NCBI GenBank assembly: GCA_949752735.1
Contig: OX457038.1
Coordinates: 24,426,655 to 24,490,654, forward strand
Direction of reading: 5' to 3'
Source: Lumbricus terrestris
Taxonomy: Eukaryota; Annelida; Clitellata; Crassiclitellata; Lumbricidae
Length of the DNA: 64,000 bases
Shown: piece after piece, positions 24,563 through 39,500 of the stretch
How the letters are laid out: every line of letters begins with the position of its first letter
Numbering within the stretch: the first letter of the stretch is position 1
The notes under the pieces: model-generated
The model's database searches: none
Seen by the model: only the letters and a program-made list of their open reading frames with translations
What the model was told of the DNA's origin: nothing
Position numbers and translations under genes: made by a program

Positions 24563-27500
24563 ATGACTGCATCAAGTAGGAAAAATTCTTCAGAAATGAC
24601 CAACGCATATTTTTCAAATGAAGACCAGAAACAGTCAGGTGTGAAGCAAGAAAGCTCGTCTGGGAGTGCTTCAAACTTGGATTATGTACAGTTTCTGAGG
24701 TATGGCAGTCTTAAACAAAAGATATTTAGCATGTTTTCTTGTTACTCTTTTAATTGCTTATTAATTTCAAATCAATGAAACATGATAGCTTCTGGGGAAA
24801 ATTGCCATAGACAAACTGCGGACAGAATAAAAATAATTGGCAAGATGAAACTGTCACTTATATACCTGGTATATGTACATAACTAACACTAATCTAGCAT
24901 CTTCTTTCTTCAAGCAAAAACGCTATCACATCAACTGTAGATAAATATGAAAAACAAGGAGAATTGCTACATTGCAAAAAGATAGTAGACACTTGCCATT
25001 AATTTACCATGCGAATTTGGCATAGGTTGTTGTTTGCATCTAGGTTTGTGTTTTGCTTGTGACTGTAGAGAAAAGGAGAGACTAGTTTGTCCAGATGGCT
25101 TCCTGGATTCGCAAAGATATCGATCATCATACGAGTTTAAAGAGAAGTCAAAACGAGGCCCAGACGAAGTAAAGAAGAAACGAATCTTATCAGTCGTTGA
25201 TGTTTCTTCCAGAAATGTTTACCAGCAAAAGGATTATGAGAAGCAAATCAAAGCCATTGAGGTTGCCAATTTTAGAGTTTATAAGAATGATAATAACGAC
25301 AATTTATATGGCATTGTAACTCAGCCATGCTGAGCACTAGAAGGGAGTCTCAGACAATTATAGTTCCACTGTTTGAAATGTCAATAAATTTAGAACAATG
25401 TAAAGAGGTTTAGGTTCATCAGTTGTCTTTTAGGTTATCCATAACACACAGGCTTGCAAAGGTTGAGCACTAAGATAACTGTTATATCATCGCTTCTTCT
25501 CACAGTTTTTTATATGTGCACAGTCATCTTCAGACATGGGTGCTCACACACTTAAGGGCAAGACAGGCACTTGCTCTCTGGAAAATTGACATCTATTTTT
25601 AGCAACAACTTTTTTGTCTTTTACAGATTTCTTCACACTATGGGCACCAATGATACCAATGATGCACAAAGTGGAACTGAGAAATTTACACTCTATGAAA
25701 TATCCATGTTCTTAATTTCCTGTTTTGCATTTTTCAAGGTCTTGTTAAAAATTTAACTGTGACCACTGTGTTTTGCTCCATGCAGGCACACAAGCCTTCA
25801 GAATCTTTGTCTCTGAACTGAATGTCTGCACATTTTTCGCTTTGCACTTGTACTTACATTCCAGTCATTGAACTTCTTTGTTTCTGCCCACCCATCACCT
25901 CATTTTAAAAATCTGAAAATTGCTCCAGGGCTTTTTTTAGCGTGCAGTTGTACACAAAATGTGCAGTTCTAAATGGATTTGTGCAGTTGTAGAAACATGT
26001 AGAAGCACTTCTGTGCAGTTAAAACTAGTTGAAAAAGGCCATTTTCCTCCGATTGGAAGTAATTTACCATGGAGGATGGGAAAGGAAAGATTGGTTTGTG
26101 CAGTTCTAAAAATTCCTTAAAAACAGCCCTGAATTGCTCTATGTCTCAAGCTGCTCTGCTGTCCTTAGTAAAACTCTTGACCCTTCTTGCTAACTTATAA
26201 CATTTGATTTTGAAAAGTAATACACAAAATGAGCAAGTTAAGAATCTGGGGATGGAAGTACCAAGAAGCTGACACTTTGTATATAATATTGGTAATGTAT
26301 TGTGTTGTTTCGGGAAATATAAAATAACATTTACATGGATTGAAAGTATTTCTAGCTTTTAGCAAGTAGTTGTGTGACAGTAAGTGTAGGCAATATCGCT
26401 TGTGCTACTTTCATGTATCTGAAAGATACAATACAAGGTCTTCACAGCACTATGCTTTTGAATACTCTTCCACAGTGCCTTGATTGAATTACTGTTATTG
26501 AAAACTGAAAATGTTGAAAATTGTGACCTTGTCGAATGTAAACCCCAGGAAGACTGACTAACTGTATGAAATTTTGTTCTTGCTACTTTCCTGGTTCTTG
26601 CAGATTTAATTATTTCTATGGTTTGGTACTGTAGTTCACCGTTCACTGAACTGACATTGAGTTTCTTTGCATATGATTTGAAATGATTTTTTGACATGAT
26701 CACGAATTGTATGTCATGCATACATTTCAGGAGTTGATGTGGAAACACAAACAAGAAGCACGTGAACTGAAACAGCAAGAACGATTCATTTCACGGAATC
26801 AGAAACTCACCCATCGGAGCTTTGGCAATTTGGAAACTGGTGGGTGGATAATCGATCAGTCTAAAAATTTTGAAATCTGATTAAGATAACCTTGGTGTAG
26901 TTTTACTGTCAGTTTCAGCAGCTCAATTGGAAAGAATTGTCATGAAAGAGCCTAACAAGACTTTCCTGGGTCAAAGCGCATCAAGAGTTCTTCTTCTGGT
27001 TCTCTGCCTCCTAGGCAGGCTCAAATGTCCAACATCGCCAATCCTCTCGATCTTGCTGCTGTCACAACAAACTTGTCAGTTTTATTTCACAATCCTTCTG
27101 AAGACTTTTCTGTTCCTCTGTCAGTGCTTAAAGTGTGGAAAAATAAGTGCCTGGACGCCCCTCACCTTTCCAAAAGTGCCTGGACGCCCCTTACCTTTCC
27201 AGTCAGTGCTGGCCAATAAGTGGCAGGACGGCGCTCGTATTTTTAAATAAGTGCATGGACGCCGTCCATGACCGTCCAGGCACACTTTAAGCCCTGTCCT
27301 CTGTCCATCTATAAAATAATGTCTTAAATGCCTAGGTACCAGATACAATGGTACATGTCTTTTTTGACTTAATCTGTTCCTTCACTGCACTCAAGTTTCT
27401 CTAGGTCTGAAATTGATTGAATTTGATGCTTGTTTATGATCTGCTCCTTTTTTCTAGTTTCTTTATGTCCACTTTTACAAGAAATAAGTTTTCTTCCTGT

Positions 27501-30500
27501 TATCATACTCACAGTTTGGAGCATCCTGTCTCTCTCTCAATGAAGCTTAGCTGTATACTTTCTTCATTCATTTTGGACAAAACCTCTCTATTGTTGTTTT
27601 CTTTTGATGATCTGTATTTGGTGGATAATTTGCCTTCCTTAGTTAATCATACTTGCTTATTTCCTTTTATCTGTTCAAGCTGCTAAGTCATTTGTTAGCC
27701 TTGTTGTTCTTCGGGCCACATGCATGACAATGTTGTAGCTTAGTGCTGATTAACCCCTTGGCTGCCGTATTGACGAGCGGTGCTCGTCATAAACTATTTG
27801 TATGCTGTGTGCCCTGTTGACGAGCGGTACTCCTCAATATATACAATTACGTCTGTGCTCTGTCTGGCACTGAAGGCACTGCTTATTATTCAAAATCTAG
27901 GCGCCTGACGGTCAATAGTAATTTCCGCAATGCTTTGGGCCACTCTTTGACTAATTTTTTGATAATTTTTTAAGGCTGCTGTTGGAGTTAGAACATGCTA
28001 ATGTTGAGCGTTTTTTGGCGTTTTATGACAGATGTTTGAAAGTTGATTTGAACGTTCTTTGTGATATATTTTAATATTTTGCGATCACAATAGACCATTG
28101 AACATGGCTGGAATTTTTTTACTACGGAACAAGTTTTCAATATGTTATAGAAGACAACGATTATAGTGAAATAGAGAGCGAAATCAGTTTAGATGAATCT
28201 GGTGACGAGTCCGTAAGCGTTGATCCGGATGAAAGTGGTATGGATTCGGATGATTCACATATGTTTTGTATGTGCACTTGTTATAGCGCCCCTTCAAGAA
28301 ATGTTATATAGTCTACTGCACTAAGTGTCCATCAAAGCCTGCTCTTTGCATGGACGATTGCCTTGCTGCTTTTCATACCAAAATAAAGTACTGGAAATAG
28401 CATCTGACTAAACATTGACGCTATCAGCAGCACTTGCTGTGAACATTCAGTTCCACATATCCATACCGTTCTAGCATACAAATTCGGCAGTATCCAGTGA
28501 AAATAAATAACAAAGGCATTGTTCACAATCATAAACATGAGATATATATTGATGCAATCACAAATTATAATCATTGCAACAGTTAATGCACCTCAGAAAC
28601 TAAAATTGCAACAATATGTTTGCGAAAATTTATATGTTTTGTGTTGGCACTCGGGGTGTCGTTTAGCCCTTGATGGCGCGGCAGCCAAGGGGTTAAGCAC
28701 TATGTTGTGACTTCCTGATTCCCTGTTGTAGAGTTTCTGAGTGACAGGTAAATTGGGAACCACTTTGCAACTGATCGTTATGCTAGGCTTTCCCAGTGTT
28801 TAATTGATTACAGTTATTGCACATGCACAAGAGGCCTCGTTATTAGACTGTGGACTGCCTACAGAAACATACAAAAATACAAAGACTGTCAAATTGTCCA
28901 CAGCTCAAGGATGTCTCAGTTGGCACATAATTACTTGCAGCCTGCATGCATCTTGTCACAATAAATTAATGACATTTTGATGGTAAAAACAAAAGGCATA
29001 ACAGGTTCATCATCATCTGATAGCCAGCGGGATGAACTATTGTGCATCATTGACACTCTTTGACATCTTAAACTTTGTTGAAGTGGATGAATGACAATTG
29101 CCACCATGTTGTTTATTCCCCTCTCAAGTAGTGTGTAGCCATCTTAGGCCACCCTCAGGATCTGACTAGCATAGGTCACAACTTAGCAGGCTAAGATTTC
29201 ATCATGCATACAGATTTATTCTCCAGTCGCCAACAGTACTAGCTAGATTTTGTTGGTGACTAAGAGTTATGGACCCTACACATCAGGCTCTTATCTTGTC
29301 ATTGTTTACTGCCTTCCCTCCAGTTCAATTTCCAACTTCTTCCCAGGATTTTATTGTAGGAATTTATTGTAGCAGTGATGTAATAATTCAATGAATTGAT
29401 GGCGGTATGGAGTGAAAACAGAAGGAAGGAATTTAGAACAGGCAAAGGTTTGGTCTTTATAATGGAATCGTGTGTTTCAGGATTACTACTTTTTAAAGTT
29501 AGAGAAGCAAGATTAGCTGAGTAAAAGTATTCTCTGTGTTTTAATTTGATGAATGGTTTTGCAGATGTCTCAAGAGCGAAAGTTGCGGAGGATAAGAAAT
29601 TGTTCGATGGATTGTCTAGACGCAGAATTTTACAGCAGAGACATAACGCAGAGATGGAAAATGTATTATGCTCACCCTCTTTGAATTTTATCTTTAAAGT
29701 TTTTTGATCCATTGGGTTTGGTTTGGTGGGTTCTATGCATCTGAAGAGCAAGTAGATCAGTTGCAATAAATGACTGAACATCACTGATCATCAATGTCAT
29801 TTAGTTCAGTTAACAGTTGGATTAAGGTTAGACCACACAAATGATCATCTCATGGCTATGTGGTAGATCTGGTTCATCTTCGACCTTCACCTCAATTGGT
29901 CAGACTTTCGTTTGTTCTCGAATTACCAGTAATGTATTTGTCTCCTCATTGACATCCATAGGGTTTTTCTATCTGCTATGCAGTCTGCAATTAATGCTGC
30001 TGATAAACTCATAACCCATTTTCCTTGATTCTTCCATATCTCTCTACTTTCATGGCTGAACAACTCACTGGCTCCCTGTCTCTGCCTCAAAGTTCTTTTT
30101 TGGTACTTAAGCATGGGTGGAGAATTGGGCGGAGACTTGCGAGGGACGAAAAGGCGGCCGAAGATTTTGGGTGGATGAATATGGCTGAGACGCCGCCTTT
30201 TTTTAAAGTTATCACCTCGTCTCGTTTGTTGTTCACTGTGTGTTTTTTGGTGTTGGGAGGACAAATGCATGGGCCATCCCCCCGCCACATCCATTGAGGG
30301 AGACCGCCCCTCTGTCCCCTCCTAAGTCTCCGCCCATGTACTTAAGTCTCATTTGGGGCTTGCTCCAAAGTATCTTTTTGATCTCATACTTCGATCCCTC
30401 TATGTTACTTCGCTGCATCCTCTTCAACCCTCTTATCAGCATGACCTCTGTGTTCCCTGAGTGACTGAGTCATGACTGTCATGGCTCAATTCAGATCTTA

Positions 30501-33500
30501 TGCCTGCTTAGATCCCTCTCTAAGGAATGGACTTAGTCCTTGAATCCTCCCATACTCTACATATGATAGTCTTTCCTCATCTTCCTCTCGCCTCAAGTCC
30601 TGAATTTTACCTATGGGTCACTTGCACTTGGAGTGCTTCTGAGAGGTTCTTGCTGAGAGAAATTGTTAAAAAGTCGGATATAATACAATTTACAGGTCAA
30701 ATGGTGCCTAGATTGGTTTACAATTTGCATTGCTTCATCGGCTGTGAAATCCTGATTGCACATTGATATGAAGTTGATGCTAACGATCCATTTAAGTGCT
30801 TGAGTTTTGTAAGTTTCAACCAAAAGTTTCTGCCAGAAGTCTTTCCTGCGTCAATTAAATTTACTTTTGCTGTCTAATATATGACCCATCTGACCAAAAC
30901 CAGGCTTAAGTCGAATTTTGTACAATTTGAGTGTCATATATCTTTTAAAAGAATAAAGTCTCTTCTTTAAAGCAACACAAATATTATTATTCTACCATGT
31001 GCCTGTCCAAAGTTATGAGTAAAAATATGGTCCAACCATTCGAATTACAATTCTAAGGAAAATGCATTTGATATTTCCTATAACTTTGTATTCATGCAAG
31101 ATTCTCTAACAACCATGTTCACAATTTAATTATATTTTAAAAAATAAACAGGTTACGCAATTTAGGCTAGAAGCAAGTCTGGGCTTTTTACTCATACCTC
31201 ACTTGATATGCTAGCCATTATGTCAAATATGGCCATTAATGGCGGGAAAGTGGAAAATTCATGGAAAAGTCATTGAATTATTTAGAATAATAACCACTTC
31301 AAAATCATCCAAAATATAATTAAAATAGGATTTTTGGCAAATTTTAAACAAGGGTTTTGAACGTATTTATTTATCATTTTCTATCAAAAACCAAAAATTG
31401 AGCAAATTGAGGTTTTATCATATTTTGGTCATTATCTCAGAATCGTGTATTGTGACATACACTTGGTTTTGGTTGGATGGGTCACATATATGCAGATGTT
31501 GATAAATTGATTAATAAGATGATGGTCACAAAACTTTTGCAGCTTACTTCATCATGAACTTTGAATTTGCTCTAAAGTATCTTTGCAATTTCATGCTTCA
31601 ATCTCTCTCTGCTCCTTTGTTGACAGTACGAAATTTCAACGAATTCTTATATATTGTTTCATAAAATAACATATTGTATATTTCATCCAGCTCCATCATA
31701 GACTGCTTTATGGTTTTCTGTTAACCCTCGGGCTACCAAGGGGGGTGGTTGCCACCCCTCCTAGGTTTTTCCCAAATCAAACTTGTTCCATTTGGAATAA
31801 AATTTCGACATTATAGGTAGCTGTAGAGGGTTCATTGGCACACATTTTGAGCTAATTTTTGTGTGATATACCATACCATTAAAAAGTTACACCCGATATA
31901 CCCAAGGCACCAGGGGGGTGAATACCACCCCCCCTTAGATTATCGGCTATAACTTTTGCGCCCTTTAATATGAAGAGACACAAATTATACCATTCTATAG
32001 AGGGAATGTGGGGCTACATTTCCATGCTCAATGTGTTGTCTTTTAACGACCGGAAGTGCTAAAAATAAATTAAAATGTATATAAAGGTGTTTTATTTTCA
32101 TAAAATTGTCATGTTTTTTCTATTATAACTTATTCATAATTTTTTTTTATAGAAATAAATTATGCCATTCTGTAGAGGGCATTTAGGGCTATTTTCTAAT
32201 ACTAAATAATTTGTCTTTTGATGACCGGAAGTGCTCAAAATGAATTAAAATGTGTAAAAATGTTGGGGTTTTTTACAACGCAAGCCGATATGTCTGCGTA
32301 AACGTTTTTCAGCAGCTATAACATGTTTTTTGTTTTGATTGAACATAAAACAGACTTATTACTAGTTTTTATAGATGAACATTGGACTTTATTATATGTA
32401 AACTATTTTTTATATATAAATAATGTCTAAAACACACATAATCTAATATATTCCCTATGCGTAAGTATACGTTTTGTGGAATCGACGGGTACTCATGGTA
32501 AAAAATTCATAATTTTGAGGTGCATTCATATTTTCTAAACCTAAATATACCATTTTGTGCAGAAATGAATGCTGAATCCAATGGTGTATTACAAGTTATG
32601 ATATCTCAAACCAAACCCAAAATCCAGGGGGGGTGGTTACAGGGGGGGGGTGGTAACCACCCCCCCTTGGTAGTCCGTGTTACAAAAAAAGCTTGGTAGC
32701 CTGAGGGTTAATAGCATATATTGAATTGAGACATCACTACTTCTAAGGTAGTCAGCAATGAGTGCCATAGTCCACATACTGTTATAGTTAAGAGAAAGTG
32801 ACACCTTCGTGCTGGGATATAACTGGAGTCTCACACTACTAGCATTACATATGAAAAAAACATATAGATACTCAACAGAAAGACTATTTGACCATAAGCA
32901 CACGAGCCACCTTTATTCAAAGTATGAGCCTGCTTGGAATTGCATGTTGATGTTTGATATTTGGTTCTTCTCAAGTTTGTTTTGAGTTGGTGATTGTTTT
33001 ATTATTTTGAGTTTGAAGCCCCTCAACTATATGGTTTGGTTTTCATTTTGTGTAATCAGGATTTTAGAAAACATTACTGTTGGGTGTTGTCATTTGAGCT
33101 GTAAAACAATTTGTTCGTTGCTGGATTGTGTGTAAAGGGCTTTCTTAACTTTTCTGGTTCTAACTATCGCAGATGGGAAAAGTGAGATCTGTTCATCGCA
33201 AAAATGAAGAAGAAGAGTTTAAGCACAATGATCGAAATTTACAGGTCATGATGTAAGTACTTTTTATTTTCTTACACTTTAAAGTAGACAACAAGTAATT
33301 AGCACATTTGTTAACTCTCTCCATGTGTCCATCAGCTGAACTAGGAAGCAATTGGCCTGGCCAAGTCACTGTCTATTGAGTTTTCTTGTATCTTTCTGGA
33401 CTGTTAAACGGGTCGCTTTGTTTTCATACTGATAATTTAAGTCATGCACTGTTTCTTAATTTCAGCATATAAATTGTCAATATAATTGTTTTATGCATTT

Positions 33501-36500
33501 TAAGCATTGCTTTTAACTCTAATTACAATTGTGCCATGTTATCTGCTGGTTTCTGCTTGCATGCTCGTTATTTTGCTTTTAATGATTTGTTTGAGCAGCA
33601 CTTCTAGAGTGATTCAGCAAAGCCATCGGTTTATCTTAACCCTCAAAGCAATCTCCTAAATCCTGATCAATCATCCAACATCAAACATCACTCCACTGAA
33701 ACAGTCCTCACCTTGATATGTACAGCAACAATGTCATGGCAATAGATTATCAATAAGTTTGTGTCTTTTGTTCATCTCTGGTTCCTTACACTCTTTCATT
33801 GATAATGCCTCTGTTCTCAGTAATTCACTGCTGTTCATTCTTTACACCTCCGCAACAAACTCATTTTCTCATCCTCTGTTGATCAGCTTGTCTCTATATC
33901 AAAATATATATATATTTATATATATATATATATAATTTATATATATATATATATATATTTCTCCCTCAGTCCTTCCTCAACAGATCTCACTCCTCCTGCC
34001 CCTTATTATTCTCCCGCATGCAAATATTGGAATCATATTCAATAAGAATCTTCCTTACCTTTTCCGACCACCTCACCCCGCTACTTTTGCAGCTGCCATA
34101 AGCACATATGTGACCTTTGTTGACTTTGCCTAGTACTTGATTACAAGATTGCCTGTACAAAAGCCATCTCAATTGTTCATTCGAAACTTGACTTCTGTAA
34201 TTCCCTTTTTCACAACATCAGCTCTTCTCATTGAATAAAGTGCCATGCAACAGTCGAGAGAACTGTTCACATTCACAACAGCTCCCAAAGTCCCAAACAC
34301 CATCACATGATCTCTGTTTTTAAAATCACTTCCTTGGCTTTGGAAGTTTGGAGTCATGAACCTTATGTTTTGTTCTTTTGAATGAATGGATGAATGAATT
34401 TGTTTTTTGCACACAAAAGTCAAACTTTTGCTTAAGTATATGAACAATATGAGTATATGAGATGCGGTGTTGTAGGTCAAAATTGGAGAGAAAATATGAG
34501 CTGAAAATGACTGAGCTTGGTCTGAAGAGGGACGAACTGAGACGTCTTGGCTTGGATTATGAACGGAAAATGAAGCTGAAAGAAGTGAGTCTATTTATCA
34601 CAAAGAAACTGCAAGATTTTTTTATTATATTCCACACTTCTTTTCTTCACAAATCACTTTTGATATCTTATTTGTGGAATTTGTTCTGTTGTATTGCTTT
34701 GCACGAAATGGCCTAAGTTCATTTCTGTCTGTCTTTAACTTAGAATTGTATCATCTGAAAAAGTTCTTTTGAATGACAAACTGTTTTCCAATTTTCTGTT
34801 ATTCCATGCAATAGGTTCTTGTCATGAGTGCAATCAGTTCTATTTATCTCAGTAAATATCTTGCTCGTATTCTTTGAGTTGTTGTAAGTTTCTTGTAGTT
34901 CAGTTTAGCTCTGGATTAAACCAGTTTGATCATATATTCAAATGTTTGAAGTGTATGAATAAAAGAACTGTGAATGCGATATATTAGTTGTGGTTGTGAT
35001 GATTTATCAATTGTCATTGACAGCATGAAGCATCCATTATTAAGAAGGATCTCGTCCAGTTAGCCATTGAACTAAATGTTGAAGCTGAGAAGAAAGAAGA
35101 ACTGAAACAAGCATTTCAAGTGTTAGTCAACTCTTCTAATTCCTAATTATGCACTTGGCCAGTGGCGTAGCTACCATGTGTGCAATGTGTGCAAAGCACA
35201 CGGGCCCACGACCTCCAGGGGCCCACAGAGATTGTTAAATTATTTATAAATCCTGATTTAGTAATTCACATTATTTTGTGGCAGATGTAGTTTTTGTGAA
35301 CACACATGCATTGGACTACTTCGTTACTTTGCTGACTCTTGTCAACCGCCGTGCTGTTGTGAGGCAAAACTATAATACTGAGCCTGAACTCCTTTTAAAT
35401 TATGTTTTCGTCTCGAGTCATGACGGTCAAATTGCAAGATGCAATTTTAGTGTGTGAACGACGATAAAGAGTAGGTCCATTACAGTTATAAATTTAGAAC
35501 ATGAAACGAATCATACCGGCAACAGATTTCTATTCAGCTGATTCGCTTTGCTATGCAAAGGGCAGGCCTAAGGGCGTGCCTAGGCTATGCTATCTGTAAT
35601 AGGTGTGATAATTTTATGCACGTCCAAAGTCATCCATTTGTGACATTCGTGTGACATTCGTGTAGGGTATGCATATTGTAATTAAACGGTGCGCCGCAGA
35701 GACTTCATACGTCTTACAAGCATGTTCGTGTATTCGAGTCATTTGCTGGATTTGGTAATGGTAGTGACTTAATTGACATCGCCCTGAACCAGCGTGAGAA
35801 TTTTCGAGGGTTTGAGGTGGTTCAACACTCGTTATAGTCTTCTTAGGGCAGGCTTACATAGTTGTCTTCCTTTCATCTTTTCACAACCAAACTCCATGTG
35901 GATCAAAGTATGACACCGTTTGTTTTTCCACAATTCTCATATACACCTCTCAATTCATCTCAGCTCTCACCACAACATCAAGGAGACACCAAATTGAGCA
36001 CGTGTGAACCAGGGTACTAGGGAATCACGATTTTTTGCACTTTGCAAGTCTTGCATGTAATATTGCTAAATTTATTTATTAGTAGGCCTACTGTGAAAAA
36101 TTCATGATTGTGTCGTTGTTGTGTGCAGATTGCAAATCATGGACCAGAATTGATAGATGATTGATATTTTTCCTGAACAAAATGCTAGAATGAAAACTCT
36201 ATGATGCCACGATGTCGCTTTAAGTATAGGCCTACTAGTAGACGTACTACTAATAAGCGGATTTGATTTTTAATTCGACAAACAAATCACTGCAGTTACG
36301 GCACTTTTATTTATCTATCTCATTCGTGCAGCATTCATGTTTATTCTGCGCATTATATTGTATGTGTTAGGTCTAATAGCAAATGCCATTGGCATTGATT
36401 AGTGTTGGTGAACTTTATTGCAAGAACGCAAATACGCCGGCTTTACAAGGCCAAACAGGGGCCCATGCGGAACCTCTGCACACGGGCCCATGAAAAGCTA

Positions 36501-39500
36501 GCTACGCCACTGCACTTGGCAATTGTTTGCAACTAACTTAAAGGCAATCTAGTTGTAAATTTCCCCAGTTATGTAGTGGTTGACTACCTTACCATATGAA
36601 TCTGATCTATTAACTTATTTGATTTGTTGGTATCATGGAGCCAGCTACAGCTGCTGTCTTTTGTAAAGGCTTTTACCCTGATCTCTAGCCAAATAAGGTA
36701 GTCTAATTCCCTTGTACCTTCTATCACTAAAGAGCGATTTTCATAGGGGCATTGCAAAGTTCAATCATCTCTCTTCTTTTATCGGTGTCTTCTTCACTGG
36801 CTCCCCATCCACCTGTGTGTCTGCTCCTTCATATGAAACTGTCTGGCTGGTCTGCTCCACAGTGCTGTGTTAGAGCCTATTGTGCTCTAGTATTTTTGCC
36901 CAGTTTTTCCTCCTTTGGACCTAGACCCATAGTCCTCATTTGGTTGTTCCACAGGTGCATACTTCGACAGCCTTGCCTAAATTGTTCGCCATTGCTGGCC
37001 CTCTAGCTGCAACCAGTTGCCTCAGGGCCAACCTTTTTCTATTTCTTTTGATCAGGTCTGCCAATGTCAGAATACCTCTCTTTTTTACCAGTGAAGACAC
37101 TAGCTTGGGTCAGCAGGAGCCCCTGTGATCATCAATGACGCAATATAAATTCTCATTGCGATTATGATTATGAATTGTTACATTATGCAAATGTCCAATT
37201 TTCTTAATTATATTTGAAGCTTAGTGTGTGGTAATCTATTTAAGATGTATGTATTATGTTTGTTTGTGCCGAACAGCTGCAGGGATGCCTGAGTCAGTTT
37301 TCTTGTAATGTTTCTTGCTCTGCTTAGTGAACGAAAGAATCATGAAGATCAGAATTCAAAGGAAACTCGTCAAAGAAATGAAGAACTCCAACAAAAGCTT
37401 TGGTTAGTTTCACAAGCACAATCACAGCATATAACCATATAATGTTGTTGAACATGTAACAAGTCAGCACCAGCTTATTCACAAACACTGCTGCTTCTCA
37501 GAGGAGTTGTCCTGAGATGCAAAATGGAGAAAGAAGTTTGGTGACTAAAAGACGAAGGAGATAAGAAGGAGGCAGAGGAGGAGCTATTAAGATGGATTCG
37601 ATCTGGATGAGAAAGATTGAATGGCGGAGGACATGATGGATCTTGATAGGCGTTTGTGAGGAGGTTATATTGTCTTTCACTAAACTCTTCCAAAACTCAA
37701 TGCATCAAACTTGACACTCCCAGCAACAACTTCGAAAAATTTGACTTTGCACTTCTCTCTGAAAACTTTCCCCAATTTACATTTTCAGCTTCTATACATG
37801 ACCATGGCAAATGTGTCATTTTGATAGCTCACTGACATTCTCAACGCATGTAACCAACCTTACAACATGCTCCTCTTACTTTCACCTCCATCGTCTCAGG
37901 TCCATTCGCAGATCTGTCTCCCTTTCAACCATGACATCCATAGTCCATGCGTTTGTCTGTTCCAGATGATTACTGCAATTCTCTTCTTATTGGCCTTTCC
38001 AACGTCCATCTACCTCCTACTCAATCTGTCCTTAATGCTGCTTCTTGTTTGATTGCCTGCCTTCCTAAATACTCCCATATATCATCGGTTATGGTCAACT
38101 TCTTGTCTCTGCCACACTCAATATAAAGTCCTTGCACTGGTCATCAAGTCCAAACTGGGTCTTGCACCTAACTATTTCAGGGATTTCATTCGTTTTCCTC
38201 CTGTCTACTGACTTGTTTGTTCCATGAGCTAGGACCACTATTATTTCTTGCCATCATTGGGTCCTACTTATGAATACCCTTCCCTTCACTCTGCATGGGA
38301 CTCTCTTTTCTGGATTGTTATATACATGTACATCTCTCTCGCTTATTAAGACCTATTTCTTCTCTTGGGGTTCTCGCAGTCAATGGCCATGGCTATGAAT
38401 AATAATAATAATAATAATCTTTTCTTTAATTGAGCGCCTGCAAACGCACTGCGCTTTACATTTACAAGTTATGCTGTAATCTTAATTAAATTTAACTACT
38501 AACTGAACATACAGCTTTGCAATTACAACGGCGCTAATAGCAGCCTACAAAGCATATCCGCCCAACGGGGGCTCGAACCTGCTACCTCTCGCACTCTTGG
38601 CCAGCGTGTTAACCATTACTCTACCGGGTCCCCCCAAAAGGGGGACAAGAAGGGCGCTATAGAAATTACTGATTACTAATTACATTAGTGAGTGAGTGAT
38701 TATGTTGTTTTAATTCTTCTGCTTTGTCCAGTTCAAGTTCATCTGATCTTAAAGCTGCAGAGAATTCAAAGAGGAAACTTGACCAGGAACTAAAGGCACA
38801 AACTGTTCAATTGCAAGTTAAAGAAAGAGAAGGTTGAACTTAAAATTTTTTATGCTTTAACCATGTGCTAACATTGTATGTACAATTGTTCATGTATTTG
38901 TGTTTTTGCCAACCTTGCCAAGATACATGTACCTCTGGCTGTACCAGCTTCCTTAGCATTAACCTTTATCGACGAAGACCTTTGGTCCTTTATGCCTGCT
39001 TATGCCAAACCAGGCTTCCTTGACAGTGGAGAATAATGATCCACAATGGAATTCAGCCTCTCTGAGCGTAGAATGGTTTAGTTTGGCAGCGTGATATTAA
39101 ATATATTGCTAATATCTTTAAATATCCTAATTATTACTCGAGGTTGTGAAGCAATGTTGCCTCCTGTTATGGATGGAATCGAACGTGTTTCTGCAACGAT
39201 GATCCTTGAGGTAACAATAACAAGTGACCTTCGAGCCACCAATCACGTGGAGGAGGTCCTGGTCTCTTGTAGTGGAGCTTTACATGGCCTCAGAATAATT
39301 TGGTCATACGGTCTTTCTGGTGGCGCCCTTTGCCAAGTTGCGGAGGCAAATATCGTCCCTTGATTGATATACCGGGTATTCCTCTCTGGCCTGGTGGAGT
39401 GTCACAACGGTGGATGACCGGAAAAGATTTGACAGACTTCTGGTTTGGCTGAAGCAAGCTGGACCTCTTTCACCTAACTTGCCGGGGGTAGATGAGCTGG

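Noticed and set aside
29299..29784. 161-codon minus-strand ORF as a gene
   Set aside because: No recognised domain, composition typical of AT-rich intron, no splice or promoter support; kept only as a note.
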